Shown: positions 8,010 through 15,208 of the stretch, one piece after another
Numbering within the stretch: position 1 is the stretch's first letter
Layout of the letters: each line of letters begins with the position of its first letter
Source: Flavobacteriales bacterium
GTDB taxonomy: Bacteria; Bacteroidota; Bacteroidia; Flavobacteriales_D; Sanyastnellaceae
Reading direction: 5' to 3'
Length of the DNA stretch: 15,580 nt
Assembly: GCA_015660615.1 (NCBI GenBank)
Contig: DQKQ01000273.1
Location: forward strand, 1-15,580
Position numbers and translations under genes: made by a program
Notes under the pieces: generated by a model
What the model saw: the letters and a program-made list of their open reading frames with translations, nothing else
Database searches by the model: none
Told to the model about the DNA's origin: nothing

Positions 8010-8023
8010 TACCTTTGAAAGGT
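8010..8023 (+). promoter_or_regulatory. -7 box within a 13-bp palindrome at the dehydrogenase start
   Basis: TACCTTTG at 8010-8017 matches TAnnTTTG exactly and ends four bases before the GTG at 8022. Positions 8011-8023 (ACCTTT-G-AAAGGT) form a perfect 13-base palindrome covering the box and the first two bases of the start codon. No -33 TTG is visible at normal spacing. The geometry suggests a leaderless mRNA; operator function of the palindrome is conjecture. Confidence 0.45.
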
Positions 8024-9593
8024 GAAAAAAACATTCCTGCAAGTTACTCTTTTAGTGCAAATAATAATCTTTGCAGTTCTGGTATTATCAGTAATTAACA
8101 GTTCTAAATTATCAGCCCAAACGGCTCCAGAAACCATCAACGCTATCCGCATAGCCGAAGTAGACCAACCCGTTCAAACTCTATCAGCATCTCATAACGT
8201 AAACAACAACGACCTCCTTATCGTTGGGCACGATGGTGTAGTTCATTACTGGGAACCTATTTCTGGATTACGCGCAACGCCATTCTTAGACATTGGGGTT
8301 AATGGAATGAATATCTTAGACTTCGGTGAGAATCCGGAACAAGGGCTTAACGGCATGACCCTCGACCCAGATTTTGAAGAAAATGGACTTGTGTATGTGA
8401 TTTACAACGGTTACCGTCCGGACGGTACTGGCGAGATTATCGACGAGCGAATTCTGTGTTTCGGGACTGTGGAGGATCACAGTATTGTGGACACCCAGGT
8501 TTGGTCTGAAGTTATAGAGTTGGTTCAGCCGGATCAAGGTCACAATGGTGGCCAAATATTTTTTGGACCAGACAACTTCCTCTATATCTCCACCGGAGAT
8601 GGCGGATCCACAGGCACAGGTGCTTCAGGTGGCGGATCTAACGGCGATGACCACGGACCCATAGGAAACGCTCAAAGCTTAGAGTCTTTGTTAGGTAAGA
8701 TTCTACGAATCGAAACCCATGGACTCGAGCCGTATACCATACCTAAGAGCAATCCGTTTGTGGGAGTGACTGGTGCGCTTGAGGAAATTTGGGCTTTCGG
8801 ATTGAGGAATCCATGGAGATTTTGCTTCGATAGTGAAAATGGCGACATGTATATCGGGGACGTAGGAGAAGTTGATTGGGAAGAAATACATTACGAGGCA
8901 GCAGAGAGTGAGGGCGGGCTTAACTATGGATGGCGCCTGATGGAAGGTCCTGATTGCTATGAACCCCTGGAAGATTGTGATCCTGATAATGAAACTGAGC
9001 AGCCAATCTTTGCTTTCCCACACGAGAATGGTCTCTGCAGTGTAATCGGCGGGGTTGTGTACAGAGGTGAAAACATCCCTTCCTTAGTGGGGTATTATAT
9101 CTTCTCAGATTATTGCGGCTTTGGCGACACACAATTTTTCACCCTAAAAGAAAATGTTAGTGGGGAGTGGATAAGCCAGGCGCTTATTCTAGATGTTGAT
9201 GGTGGATTCAAACCTTGGACAGAATCTAAGTCCGCTTTTGGAGAAGACAATAAAGGTGAAATTTATCTATGCACTCGATTCTTCGTCTACAAACTCTTGT
9301 TCGACCCATTATTTCCACCTGTTCAAACTGGAGGCAAAGAGGTGCGCTTCTCACCTAACCCCTCGGGATCTAATTCATTAGTTAAAATTGACCTCGAAGG
9401 TGCTGGAGAAATCTCAAGATTGAGAGTTTTCGATTCTGCTGGTAGGCTAATGCGCGATCTCTACCCAACTGAATCTGGCGATAACACCACGTTTTACACA
9501 AATGATTTCCCTACTGGTGTTTATAGTGTCCACATAGATATTGTGGGGCTTGATGATATTCTCTTTGGGAAACTTGTCGTCTTCGGAGAGTAA
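8022..9593 (+). CDS. PQQ-type glucose/sorbosone dehydrogenase with type IX secretion tail
   Basis: A 523-residue secreted protein. A signal peptide (about 1-33, ending LSAQ) leads into a six-bladed beta-propeller of the soluble glucose/sorbosone dehydrogenase family (about 40-430). Visible signatures are GLNGMTLDPDF, QGHNGGQIFFGPD with His174 at the expected catalytic-base position, LYISTGDGG, WAFGLRNPWRFCFD (257-270), YIGDVGEVDWEEI and GLNYGWRLMEG. Family members oxidise aldose sugars or aldehydes using PQQ, but many relatives are uncharacterised and some bind other ligands. Residues 441-523 (VRFSPNPSGSNS, FDSAGRLM, FPTGVYSVHI) form a type A Por sorting domain, so it should be exported by the type IX system and left on the cell surface or released. 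The only plausible start is GTG, since the next Met is near residue 96. It is divergent from the receptor gene. Confidence 0.9.
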   Translation: MKKTFLQVTLLVQIIIFAVLVLSVINSSKLSAQTAPETINAIRIAEVDQPVQTLSASHNVNNNDLLIVGHDGVVHYWEPISGLRATPFLDIGVNGMNILDFGENPEQGLNGMTLDPDFEENGLVYVIYNGYRPDGTGEIIDERILCFGTVEDHSIVDTQVWSEVIELVQPDQGHNGGQIFFGPDNFLYISTGDGGSTGTGASGGGSNGDDHGPIGNAQSLESLLGKILRIETHGLEPYTIPKSNPFVGVTGALEEIWAFGLRNPWRFCFDSENGDMYIGDVGEVDWEEIHYEAAESEGGLNYGWRLMEGPDCYEPLEDCDPDNETEQPIFAFPHENGLCSVIGGVVYRGENIPSLVGYYIFSDYCGFGDTQFFTLKENVSGEWISQALILDVDGGFKPWTESKSAFGEDNKGEIYLCTRFFVYKLLFDPLFPPVQTGGKEVRFSPNPSGSNSLVKIDLEGAGEISRLRVFDSAGRLMRDLYPTESGDNTTFYTNDFPTGVYSVHIDIVGLDDILFGKLVVFGE

Positions 9594-9600
9594 ACAATAG

Positions 9601-9984
9601 TTAAGGACAGGGGCAGTTTTCTACGTCTCTCAGAACAACACTCGTGACAACACTAGCTGTATCTGTAATGAGGTAAGTCGCAGATTTAACTACTCCGCCT
9701 CCTTCTATAAAGTATCTGCGAGGTTTTTCTCTCGGTCCGCTTTTACCAAAGTCTACATCTCCCAATCTCGCTAGATCCGCTAGATCACTAACGGTAAGAT
9801 TACCACATTTAAGAACACACTGTGCTCCTGTATCTGCCATAATTCCAGCCATCGCTATCTCCTTACTAATTCTGTTTGTGGGTAGCCAATCCATACACGC
9901 GCGTTCTGAAAACATTACCCAAGTAAGACCTATACCTACCATTACACCGATAAGGTACTTAGAAAGACGATTTAAAAAATTCAT
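9601..9984 (-). CDS. Small membrane-anchored protein, conserved Bacteroidota type (possibly DUF4258)
   Basis: A 127-residue protein with one N-terminal transmembrane helix (about 8-27) and no clear cleavage site, so probably inner-membrane anchored with an exported domain. The soluble part carries WLPTNRISKEI just after the helix, five cysteines (30, 56, 60, 124, 126, including CVLKC and CPC), a GDVDFGKSGPREKPRRYF segment and a beta-rich end. The layout matches small single-helix proteins recurring in Flavobacteriia, some labelled DUF4258; I recognise the pattern but cannot confirm the family without a profile search. It ends seven bases from the end of the convergent dehydrogenase and is divergent from the ABC operon across a 48-base gap. 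Function unknown. Confidence 0.75.
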   Translation of the reverse strand: MNFLNRLSKYLIGVMVGIGLTWVMFSERACMDWLPTNRISKEIAMAGIMADTGAQCVLKCGNLTVSDLADLARLGDVDFGKSGPREKPRRYFIEGGGVVKSATYLITDTASVVTSVVLRDVENCPCP

Positions 9985-9988
9985 ACGG

Positions 9989-9996
9989 CAAAACTA
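9989..9996 (-). promoter_or_regulatory. -7 box (TAGTTTTG) for the 127-residue protein
   Basis: An exact TAnnTTTG match on the minus strand ends four bases before the ATG at 9984. A weak -33-like TTA (10017-10015) sits 18 bases upstream. Transcription start would coincide with the start codon. Confidence 0.5.
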
Positions 9997-9998
9997 CA

Positions 9999-10028
9999 TT
10001 AAACTCCCTGTCTCTAACCTTAACTTCG
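9999..10028 (+). promoter_or_regulatory. Candidate promoter of the ABC/DUF3299 operon
   Basis: Plus strand: TTA (9999-10001), a 19-base spacer, then TAACTTCG (10021-10028), one mismatch from TAnnTTTG, ending four bases before the ATG at 10033. It overlaps the promoter region of the divergent gene, so the two promoters may compete or share a regulator. Confidence 0.4.
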
Positions 10029-10032
10029 TTAA

Positions 10033-10689
10033 ATGATTGCAGCGTGTGATTTAAAATTTTCATATTCCGGAACAACTTCATTAGAGTTTCCAGATTTCAA
10101 GTGTCAAAGCGGCAATAAGCTACTACTTATTGGAAATTCTGGTAGTGGAAAAACAACTCTTCTTCATTTATTATGCGGCCTGCTTAGGCCTGATTCAGGA
10201 TCTATGCAAGTTGCCGGTTTAGACCTCAATACATTAAGTGACAGAGAGCTCGATAAGTTTAGGGGGCGTGAACTCGGAATTGTATTCCAACAATCGCACT
10301 TCGTTCAAAGCTTAACAGTTGCAGAAAATCTAGCACTTCCCACTATGCTCACGGGGTCTAACATTACTGCCGAAGAGTTAAAAGTTCGAACACATGAATT
10401 ACTCGACAGTTTAGGTGTAGAACATAAATTCGACAGTTACCCTAAAGATTTAAGTGTGGGTGAACAACAACGAGCATCAATAGCTAGAGCTCTAGTTCAC
10501 AAACCATCTGTCGTTTTTGCAGATGAGCCGACATCAGCGCTGGACGATAAAAGCACAGAGTCTGTAATCCGATTACTCGAAGAAGAAACTGAAAAAGTTG
10601 GTGCAAGCTTAATTATCGTAACCCACGATTCAAGGCTCAAAACAAGATATAAAGACCGAGTTGAACTTCAACCGCTAACAAACGCCTAA
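10033..10689 (+). CDS. ABC transporter ATP-binding protein (LolD/MacB type)
   Basis: A 218-residue cytoplasmic ATPase subunit with all motifs intact: Walker A GNSGSGKTT (34-42), Q-loop VFQQ (84-87), signature LSVGEQQR (140-147), Walker B VVFADE (160-165), D-loop SALDD and H-loop THD (197-199). The single short domain and the sequence around the Q-loop and signature place it with the LolD/MacB/FtsE exporters and mechanotransmitters, not with importers. Its stop overlaps the next start in a TAATG, so it is translationally coupled to the permease, with which it should form a dimeric complex at the inner membrane. The substrate or partner is not evident; the third gene suggests a metal-linked or envelope role. 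Confidence 0.95.
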   Translation: MIAACDLKFSYSGTTSLEFPDFKCQSGNKLLLIGNSGSGKTTLLHLLCGLLRPDSGSMQVAGLDLNTLSDRELDKFRGRELGIVFQQSHFVQSLTVAENLALPTMLTGSNITAEELKVRTHELLDSLGVEHKFDSYPKDLSVGEQQRASIARALVHKPSVVFADEPTSALDDKSTESVIRLLEEETEKVGASLIIVTHDSRLKTRYKDRVELQPLTNA

Positions 10690-11888
10690 TGAGACTATCC
10701 TATATAGCAAGGCGCAACCTAGCCGCAAAACCTCTTCAGACTGCACTAAGTGCTATTCTCCTTGCTTTTGGAGTGGGGATGGTGAGCCTTATGATGCTCG
10801 CTGAAAAGCAGATGACGGAGCAGTTCGAGAGAAATATTAAGGATATAGATCTCGTCCTCGGAGCTAAAGGAAGCCCACTGCAGCTAATTCTAGCTAATGT
10901 TTATCACATCGATGCGCCCACTGGAAACATCTCGCTTGCAGAGGCGGAGAAGGTGATGCGTAATCCATACATAGAATCAGGGATCCCACTAGCATATGGC
11001 GACAATTACATGAGTTACCGAATCGTTGGAACGAACGAGTCCTACCCCAACCACTATGGAGCGAAGATTGATGAAGGATTCTTTTGGTCTAAAGCATTCG
11101 AAGTAACTATAGGAGCTACAGTGGCGGCAAAAACCGGTTTAGAAGTTGGTAGCACTTTTTTCAGCGCCCACGGATTAACAGACGGTACAGACGTCCATGA
11201 TGATAAGGCCTTCACTGTTGTTGGAATACTAGAGAAAAGCAATTCCGTAATTGATCAACTGTTACTTACAAGTATAGAGAGTATCTGGGGTGTTCACTCT
11301 GAACAAGACGATGAGCTACTGTCCCCTGAAGAGCTTTACGCATCGAGAGAGATAACAGCCGTACTCTTAAAGAAACGCAACCCCATGGCAATCCTCACTC
11401 TGCCTAACCTACTTAGAGAAACCAATATGCAGGTTGCCCTGCCAGCAATAGAAATTAATAGATTAAACCAACAATTTGGAATTGGTGCAGCCACCCTCAG
11501 AGCTATCGCACTTCTGATTATGGCGCTCAGCTTTGCGAGCATATTCATCTCTGTTTTTGACAATATGCAAGCTCGCAGGTATGAACTAGCCCTCATGCGC
11601 ACCATGGGAGGCACACCTGGAACCCTCTACAAACTGCTGCTTTTAGAAGGCGGACTTCTGAGCCTTGGCGGAACTATTCTTGGATTGCTTATCAGTCGAA
11701 TAGGTCTATTTACTCTTGCCTCAGCCGTTGAAAATAAATTTCAATACGATCTGGGTAACCTAGGCCTTCTCACATCTGAAATTTACCTCGCATTAGGCGC
11801 TACCTTTGTAGGGCTCATCGCAGCAGCTCTTCCCGCATTCAAAACTCTGCGTTTAGATATTTCGAAAACTCTCTCAAGCGAATGTTGA
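10689..11888 (+). CDS. ABC transporter permease, MacB/FtsX type
   Basis: A 399-residue inner-membrane permease with the four-helix MacB/LolC topology. One helix lies at about 17-37, followed by a large periplasmic domain (about 40-260) and three C-terminal helices at about 269-290, 318-341 and 365-385. The cytoplasmic loop RRYELALMRTMGGTPGTLYK after helix two is the FtsX-domain coupling segment that contacts the ATPase. The periplasmic part shows the usual early segment DLVLGAKGSPLQLI, typical of the YbbP/DevC-like permeases. Members of this superfamily use ATP to pull lipoproteins or small molecules from the membrane or to regulate envelope enzymes rather than forming a classic channel. The start overlaps the ATPase stop by one base and the end overlaps the next gene by seven, so this is one operon. 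Confidence 0.92.
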   Translation: MRLSYIARRNLAAKPLQTALSAILLAFGVGMVSLMMLAEKQMTEQFERNIKDIDLVLGAKGSPLQLILANVYHIDAPTGNISLAEAEKVMRNPYIESGIPLAYGDNYMSYRIVGTNESYPNHYGAKIDEGFFWSKAFEVTIGATVAAKTGLEVGSTFFSAHGLTDGTDVHDDKAFTVVGILEKSNSVIDQLLLTSIESIWGVHSEQDDELLSPEELYASREITAVLLKKRNPMAILTLPNLLRETNMQVALPAIEINRLNQQFGIGAATLRAIALLIMALSFASIFISVFDNMQARRYELALMRTMGGTPGTLYKLLLLEGGLLSLGGTILGLLISRIGLFTLASAVENKFQYDLGNLGLLTSEIYLALGATFVGLIAAALPAFKTLRLDISKTLSSEC

Positions 11889-12481
11889 ATCTCAAAAACC
11901 CCAGTAACACCATCCTTCGTTCAAGTTGGATTGTGTGTGCAATGGCCCTTGTCGTTGTTGTTTCTCTCGACTGGAGTAGTATGTGTCATCCCTCCCCTGA
12001 AGGTACAGCTATTAAAGACCAAATCCGTACTGTCTACACAGCAAAAACAGCATCAACTTCAAATACTATAGCATCTACTTCTATAGAATTGGACAGCTAT
12101 TCTGAGCTCACTTGGAAAGACTTAACAGATGTTGAATTTAAAGACGTGTATGTAGATGAATTGGATGCCTATTATTGGAAACCCATATTTGGCCCTCTTG
12201 TAAAAGATTTAGAAGGAGGGAAATTCTATATCACAGGTTATATTATTCCAGTTGATATTGACGAAGACTTCTATGTTCTCAGTAGGTACCCATTTGCCAA
12301 TTGTTTTTTCTGTGGTGGAGCCGGCCCAGAAACCGTGATAGATTTACAATTCGAAGGGCACTCTCCCCGAGAATATGCTACCGATGAAAGGTTGTCATTT
12401 GCAGGAGAGCTAAAGCTCAATGCGGATGATGTATACCAGATGAATTACATCTTAGTTGGGGCTCATGAGCACACACCCTAA
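11882..12481 (+). CDS. Membrane-anchored DUF3299-like protein
   Basis: A 199-residue protein with a hydrophobic N-terminal segment (about 12-30) acting as an anchor or signal, a Thr/Ser-rich linker (about 50-70), and a C-terminal domain (about 74-195). The domain includes ELTWKDLTDVEFKDVY, FGPLVKDLEGGKFYITGYIIPVD, YVLSRYPFANCFFCGGAGPE with Cys141 and Cys144, and a final beta strand MNYILVGAHE. This order of motifs is that of DUF3299, a small periplasmic fold found beside ABC transporters. The CFFC pair could bind metal or form a disulphide; that is inference. It overlaps the permease gene by seven bases. In proteobacteria, DUF3299 proteins occur with an ABC ATPase and MacB-like permease in zinc-regulated (Zrg) clusters; the equivalent gene order here suggests a comparable system. 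The tail HEHTP is short and weakly metal-binding at best. Confidence 0.82.
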   Translation: MLNLKNPSNTILRSSWIVCAMALVVVVSLDWSSMCHPSPEGTAIKDQIRTVYTAKTASTSNTIASTSIELDSYSELTWKDLTDVEFKDVYVDELDAYYWKPIFGPLVKDLEGGKFYITGYIIPVDIDEDFYVLSRYPFANCFFCGGAGPETVIDLQFEGHSPREYATDERLSFAGELKLNADDVYQMNYILVGAHEHTP

Positions 12482-12592
12482 TACGCGTCAGACCCATTTG
12501 TGATAACTTTTGATCATTTTCCATATGCATTGCACACTATTTTCGGAACTTGTTCGTTGGGATAAGGTAACAATTAGACCTATTCAAAGGAA

Positions 12593-12790
12593 ATGCTAGA
12601 ATTTTGTAAATCGGTACTCTCTAAAGTCAGTTTTGACCGCGCTTTATTCGCAAAAGAATTGAAAAAAAGTGTGCGTTGGCTCAAAAAATCAGAAATCCAA
12701 AACTTAAAAGATTGGTGCCTCAACCGTTATGGCGAGGTGTATGGAGATCTAATTCTCTCCACATTTTCAAACCAAGCCCTCATTGCATGA
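12593..12790 (+). CDS. Small conserved-looking hypothetical protein (65 residues)
   Basis: A 65-residue, basic, mostly helical protein with no signal peptide or transmembrane segment. The composition is convincing for a real gene: MLEFCKSVLSKVSFDRALF, a KELKKSVRWLKKSE amphipathic stretch, LKDWCLNRYGEVYGDLIL and a short tail. I recall similar short proteins (FCK..L.KVSFD..LF.KELKKS..WLKK) in other Bacteroidota but cannot verify this here. AAAGGAA directly precedes the ATG, too close for a good Shine-Dalgarno. It lies 111 bases after the DUF3299-like gene. Its TGA (12788-12790) sits within the right arm of the terminator hairpin, so the ORF and its transcript end together. Function unknown. Confidence 0.65.
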   Translation: MLEFCKSVLSKVSFDRALFAKELKKSVRWLKKSEIQNLKDWCLNRYGEVYGDLILSTFSNQALIA

Positions 12791-12800
12791 GGGCTTTTTT
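12774..12800 (+). terminator. Intrinsic terminator after the small ORF
   Basis: AAGCCCTCAT and ATGAGGGCTT form a perfect ten-base stem around a TGC loop (12784-12786), followed by a T-run to 12800. This is a textbook Rho-independent terminator closing the rightward ABC/DUF3299 and small-ORF unit before the flavoprotein gene. Confidence 0.92.
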
Positions 12801-12835
12801 CTTGCCTAATGAACTTAAAGTAACCTATTTCAAAA

Positions 12836-14044
12836 ATGAAAGTCGCAATAATTGGAGGAGGCGCAGCTGGTTTCTTTTCTGCATTTTCGGTTAAAGAACA
12901 TCACCCAAATTCAAAGGTGACAATCTTTGAGAAATCTAATAAACTACTCTCAAAAGTAAAAGTTTCTGGTGGAGGTCGGTGCAATGTCACCAACGCGTGT
13001 TTCAGTCCAAGCAAACTATCCAAGTCGTATCCTCGTGGAGGAAAACACCTTAAAAAATCATTTTCCATATTCCAAACTAAAGACACAGTTGAGTGGTTTT
13101 CTAAGAGAGGAGTCGAGCTAAAAGCTGAGGAAGATGGCAGGATGTTCCCCACTACGGACAACTCTCAAACAATAATTGATTGTTTCCTAAAAGAAGCAGC
13201 CCAGAAAAACATAAAAATTCTGGAACAGTCGCCAATTAGAAAAATAGTCGCAGAAAACGAAGGTTACACATTACACTTAGAGGGCACATCTGAACATTTT
13301 GACAAAGTCATTATAGCAACGGGAGGGAGTCCTAAAATGAGCGGATTTTACTGGTTACAGCAACTCGGACATTCAATTTCACCTCCCCTTCCTTCGCTCT
13401 TCACTTTTAACATTCCAGGCGACCAAGTAAAGATTCTAATGGGCTTAGTCGTAGAAAATGCAACCGTACGTATTCAGGGAACAAAGCTTTCATATTCTGG
13501 CCCAGTATTAATAACTCACTGGGGAATGAGTGGACCAGCAATTTTAAAACTCTCAGCGTGGGGAGCCCGCAAGCTTGCAGAAAACAACTATAACTTTAAC
13601 ATTCAAATAAACTGGTTGTCTATTAAAAGCGACGAAGCTGCTAACGAGATTATAGACAAGGAGTTGCTTAAGATTAGAAAGAAGAAAATAATTAATGCCT
13701 GTCCTTTCGAGCTACCTAATCGGATGTGGAAATTTTTACTAGAAAAAGTTGAGATAAATCCAGATTCTGTTTGGCTTGATCTTTCGAAAAAGAATCGCAA
13801 CAAGTTACTCAATATCTTACTCAACGATATTTACGAGGTCAAAGGGAAAACGACTTTTAAAGAAGAATTCGTCACCTGCGGCGGAATAAAACTATCAGAT
13901 ATCAGTATGACATCAATGGAAAGTCGCGTCTGTAAAAATCTTTATTTCGCTGGTGAAGTCCTCGATATAGATGGAATAACCGGCGGCTTTAATTTCCAGG
14001 GAGCATGGACCACCGGATACATTGCAGGTAAACTTCAATCGTAA
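12836..14044 (+). CDS. HI0933/BaiN-type FAD-dependent oxidoreductase
   Basis: A 402-residue cytoplasmic flavoprotein of the HI0933-like (YhiN/BaiN) family. It shows the N-terminal dinucleotide-binding motif IIGGGAAGFFSA (5-16), SGGGRCNVTN (44-53), GRMFP (101-105), the second glycine motif ATGGSPKMSG (161-170), THWGMSGPAIL (227-237) and the C-terminal FAD-closing segment LYFAGEVLDIDGITGGFNFQ. The length matches the family norm. Related proteins include bile-acid-reducing BaiN, but the general cellular substrate of the family is unsettled, so I assign no reaction. It follows a strong terminator and so needs its own promoter; TTTC four bases before the ATG is only a weak -7 resemblance. It is convergent with ruvB; the 56 bases between hold no convincing hairpin. 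Confidence 0.93.
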   Translation: MKVAIIGGGAAGFFSAFSVKEHHPNSKVTIFEKSNKLLSKVKVSGGGRCNVTNACFSPSKLSKSYPRGGKHLKKSFSIFQTKDTVEWFSKRGVELKAEEDGRMFPTTDNSQTIIDCFLKEAAQKNIKILEQSPIRKIVAENEGYTLHLEGTSEHFDKVIIATGGSPKMSGFYWLQQLGHSISPPLPSLFTFNIPGDQVKILMGLVVENATVRIQGTKLSYSGPVLITHWGMSGPAILKLSAWGARKLAENNYNFNIQINWLSIKSDEAANEIIDKELLKIRKKKIINACPFELPNRMWKFLLEKVEINPDSVWLDLSKKNRNKLLNILLNDIYEVKGKTTFKEEFVTCGGIKLSDISMTSMESRVCKNLYFAGEVLDIDGITGGFNFQGAWTTGYIAGKLQS

Positions 14045-14100
14045 TTTGTTTTTATTTTCATCCTATAAAACTACCTAGGTTTAACGCGACACACATCTAT

Positions 14101-15132
14101 CTATTCAAAAAGACTCCCAGACCTTGCACTTGGTGTCCGCCCTAGATGTTCAAAAGCTGCCTTAGTTGCTTGTCTCCCTCTTGGAGTTCTCATTAGCAAA
14201 CCTTCCTGTATCAAAAATGGTTCGTACACCTCCTCAAGCGTTCCTGAATTCTCACCAATTGCAGTAGCAAGTGTAGTCATCCCTACAGGGCCTCCAGCGA
14301 ACTTATCGATAAGAGCCGTCAAAATTCTATTGTCCATCTCATCAAGACCCCTCTTGTCAACCTGTAAAGCATCAAGAGCATATTCAGTCACAGAAGATGT
14401 AATCGTACCATCACCTTTAATCTGTGCAAAATCTCTTACCCTTCTCAAAAGCGCATTAGCAATCCTAGGCGTTCCCCTACTCCTTGAGGCAATCTCATAA
14501 GCTGCAGCAGCCTCATGTATAATCTGCAATATCCCCGCCGATCTTTCTACAATATCTGTGAGAGTCTTTGAATCATAATATTGAAGTCTAAGATTTATCC
14601 CAAACCTTGCTCTAAGGGGTGATGTTAAAAGTCCTGACCTTGTCGTTGCCCCGATAAGAGTAAATGGATTAATATCAATCTGAACGGTGCGAGCGTTGGG
14701 CCCGGTGTCAATAACTAGATCAATTCTATAGTCTTCCATAGCGCTATATAGATATTCTTCTACAATAGAGCTGAGCCTGTGAATCTCATCAATAAATAAA
14801 ATGTCATTTTCTTCAAGGCTAGTGAGTAAACCTGCAAGATCACCTGGTTTATCCAATACAGGACCCGATGTGGTCCTGATATTCACACCCATCTCGTTTG
14901 CTATAATGTATGCTAAGGTCGTCTTCCCGAGCCCAGGAGGTCCGTGAAGTAGTACATGATCAAGCGCTTCATCTCTCTGTTTTGCAGCAGCAACGAATAT
15001 CTGGAGATTATCCATAGCAGCCCTCTGACCAGTAAAATCATCAAAATGTGCCGGTCTTAATACTTGCTCAAATTCACTGTCTGTATTCTGAGAAGAATTG
15101 TCTCTCATATCAAAATCTTCATTAGGCTCCAT
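14101..15132 (-). CDS. ruvB: Holliday junction branch-migration ATPase RuvB
   Basis: RuvB is the hexameric AAA+ motor that drives branch migration of Holliday junctions with RuvA during recombinational repair. In the 343-residue form used here I see LRPAHFDDFTGQ near the N-terminus, Walker A GPPGLGKTT (64-72), Walker B LFIDEIHR (112-119), sensor 1 GATTR (161-165), the arginine finger region RARFG (174-178), the sensor 2 helix RGTPRIANALLRRVRDFA, and the winged-helix DNA-binding end with LMRTPRGRQAT. An ATG at 15156 would add eight residues but lies inside the ctaD terminator T-run, so I prefer 15132; 15108 is also possible. No ruvA or ruvC is adjacent. Placement downstream of ctaD, on the same strand, is an arrangement I recall from other Flavobacteriia. 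Confidence 0.96.
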   Translation of the reverse strand: MEPNEDFDMRDNSSQNTDSEFEQVLRPAHFDDFTGQRAAMDNLQIFVAAAKQRDEALDHVLLHGPPGLGKTTLAYIIANEMGVNIRTTSGPVLDKPGDLAGLLTSLEENDILFIDEIHRLSSIVEEYLYSAMEDYRIDLVIDTGPNARTVQIDINPFTLIGATTRSGLLTSPLRARFGINLRLQYYDSKTLTDIVERSAGILQIIHEAAAAYEIASRSRGTPRIANALLRRVRDFAQIKGDGTITSSVTEYALDALQVDKRGLDEMDNRILTALIDKFAGGPVGMTTLATAIGENSGTLEEVYEPFLIQEGLLMRTPRGRQATKAAFEHLGRTPSARSGSLFE

Positions 15133-15154
15133 AAGTGCAAGGTAATCTAAAAGC

Positions 15155-15183
15155 AAAAACCCTCCGGAAAATTCCGAAGGGTT
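15155..15183 (-). terminator. Intrinsic terminator of ctaD
   Basis: Read on the minus strand, AACCCTTCGGAA and TTCCGGAGGGTT pair over 12 positions (one G-U) around a tiny loop, followed by five Ts at 15159-15155. The outer base pairs share the T-run, so the working stem is somewhat shorter. It separates ctaD from ruvB. Confidence 0.88.
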
Positions 15184-15208
15184 CTTAATATTTTATCTAA
15201 TATAACGT

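Noticed and set aside
12482..12592. Promoter for the 65-residue ORF (TATTTTCG at 12538-12545)
   Set aside because: One mismatch in the -7 box, and the nearest TTTTG is 25 bases upstream, outside the usual spacing; read-through from the ABC operon is as likely.
14045..14100. Possible bidirectional terminator between the flavoprotein gene and ruvB
   Set aside because: Only a short imperfect repeat around ACCTAGGT is visible; stem and T-run are not convincing.
15136..15143. -7 box before ruvB (TACCTTGC region)
   Set aside because: It lacks one T of TAnnTTTG and the match is too weak to call, although ruvB must have a promoter after the ctaD terminator.
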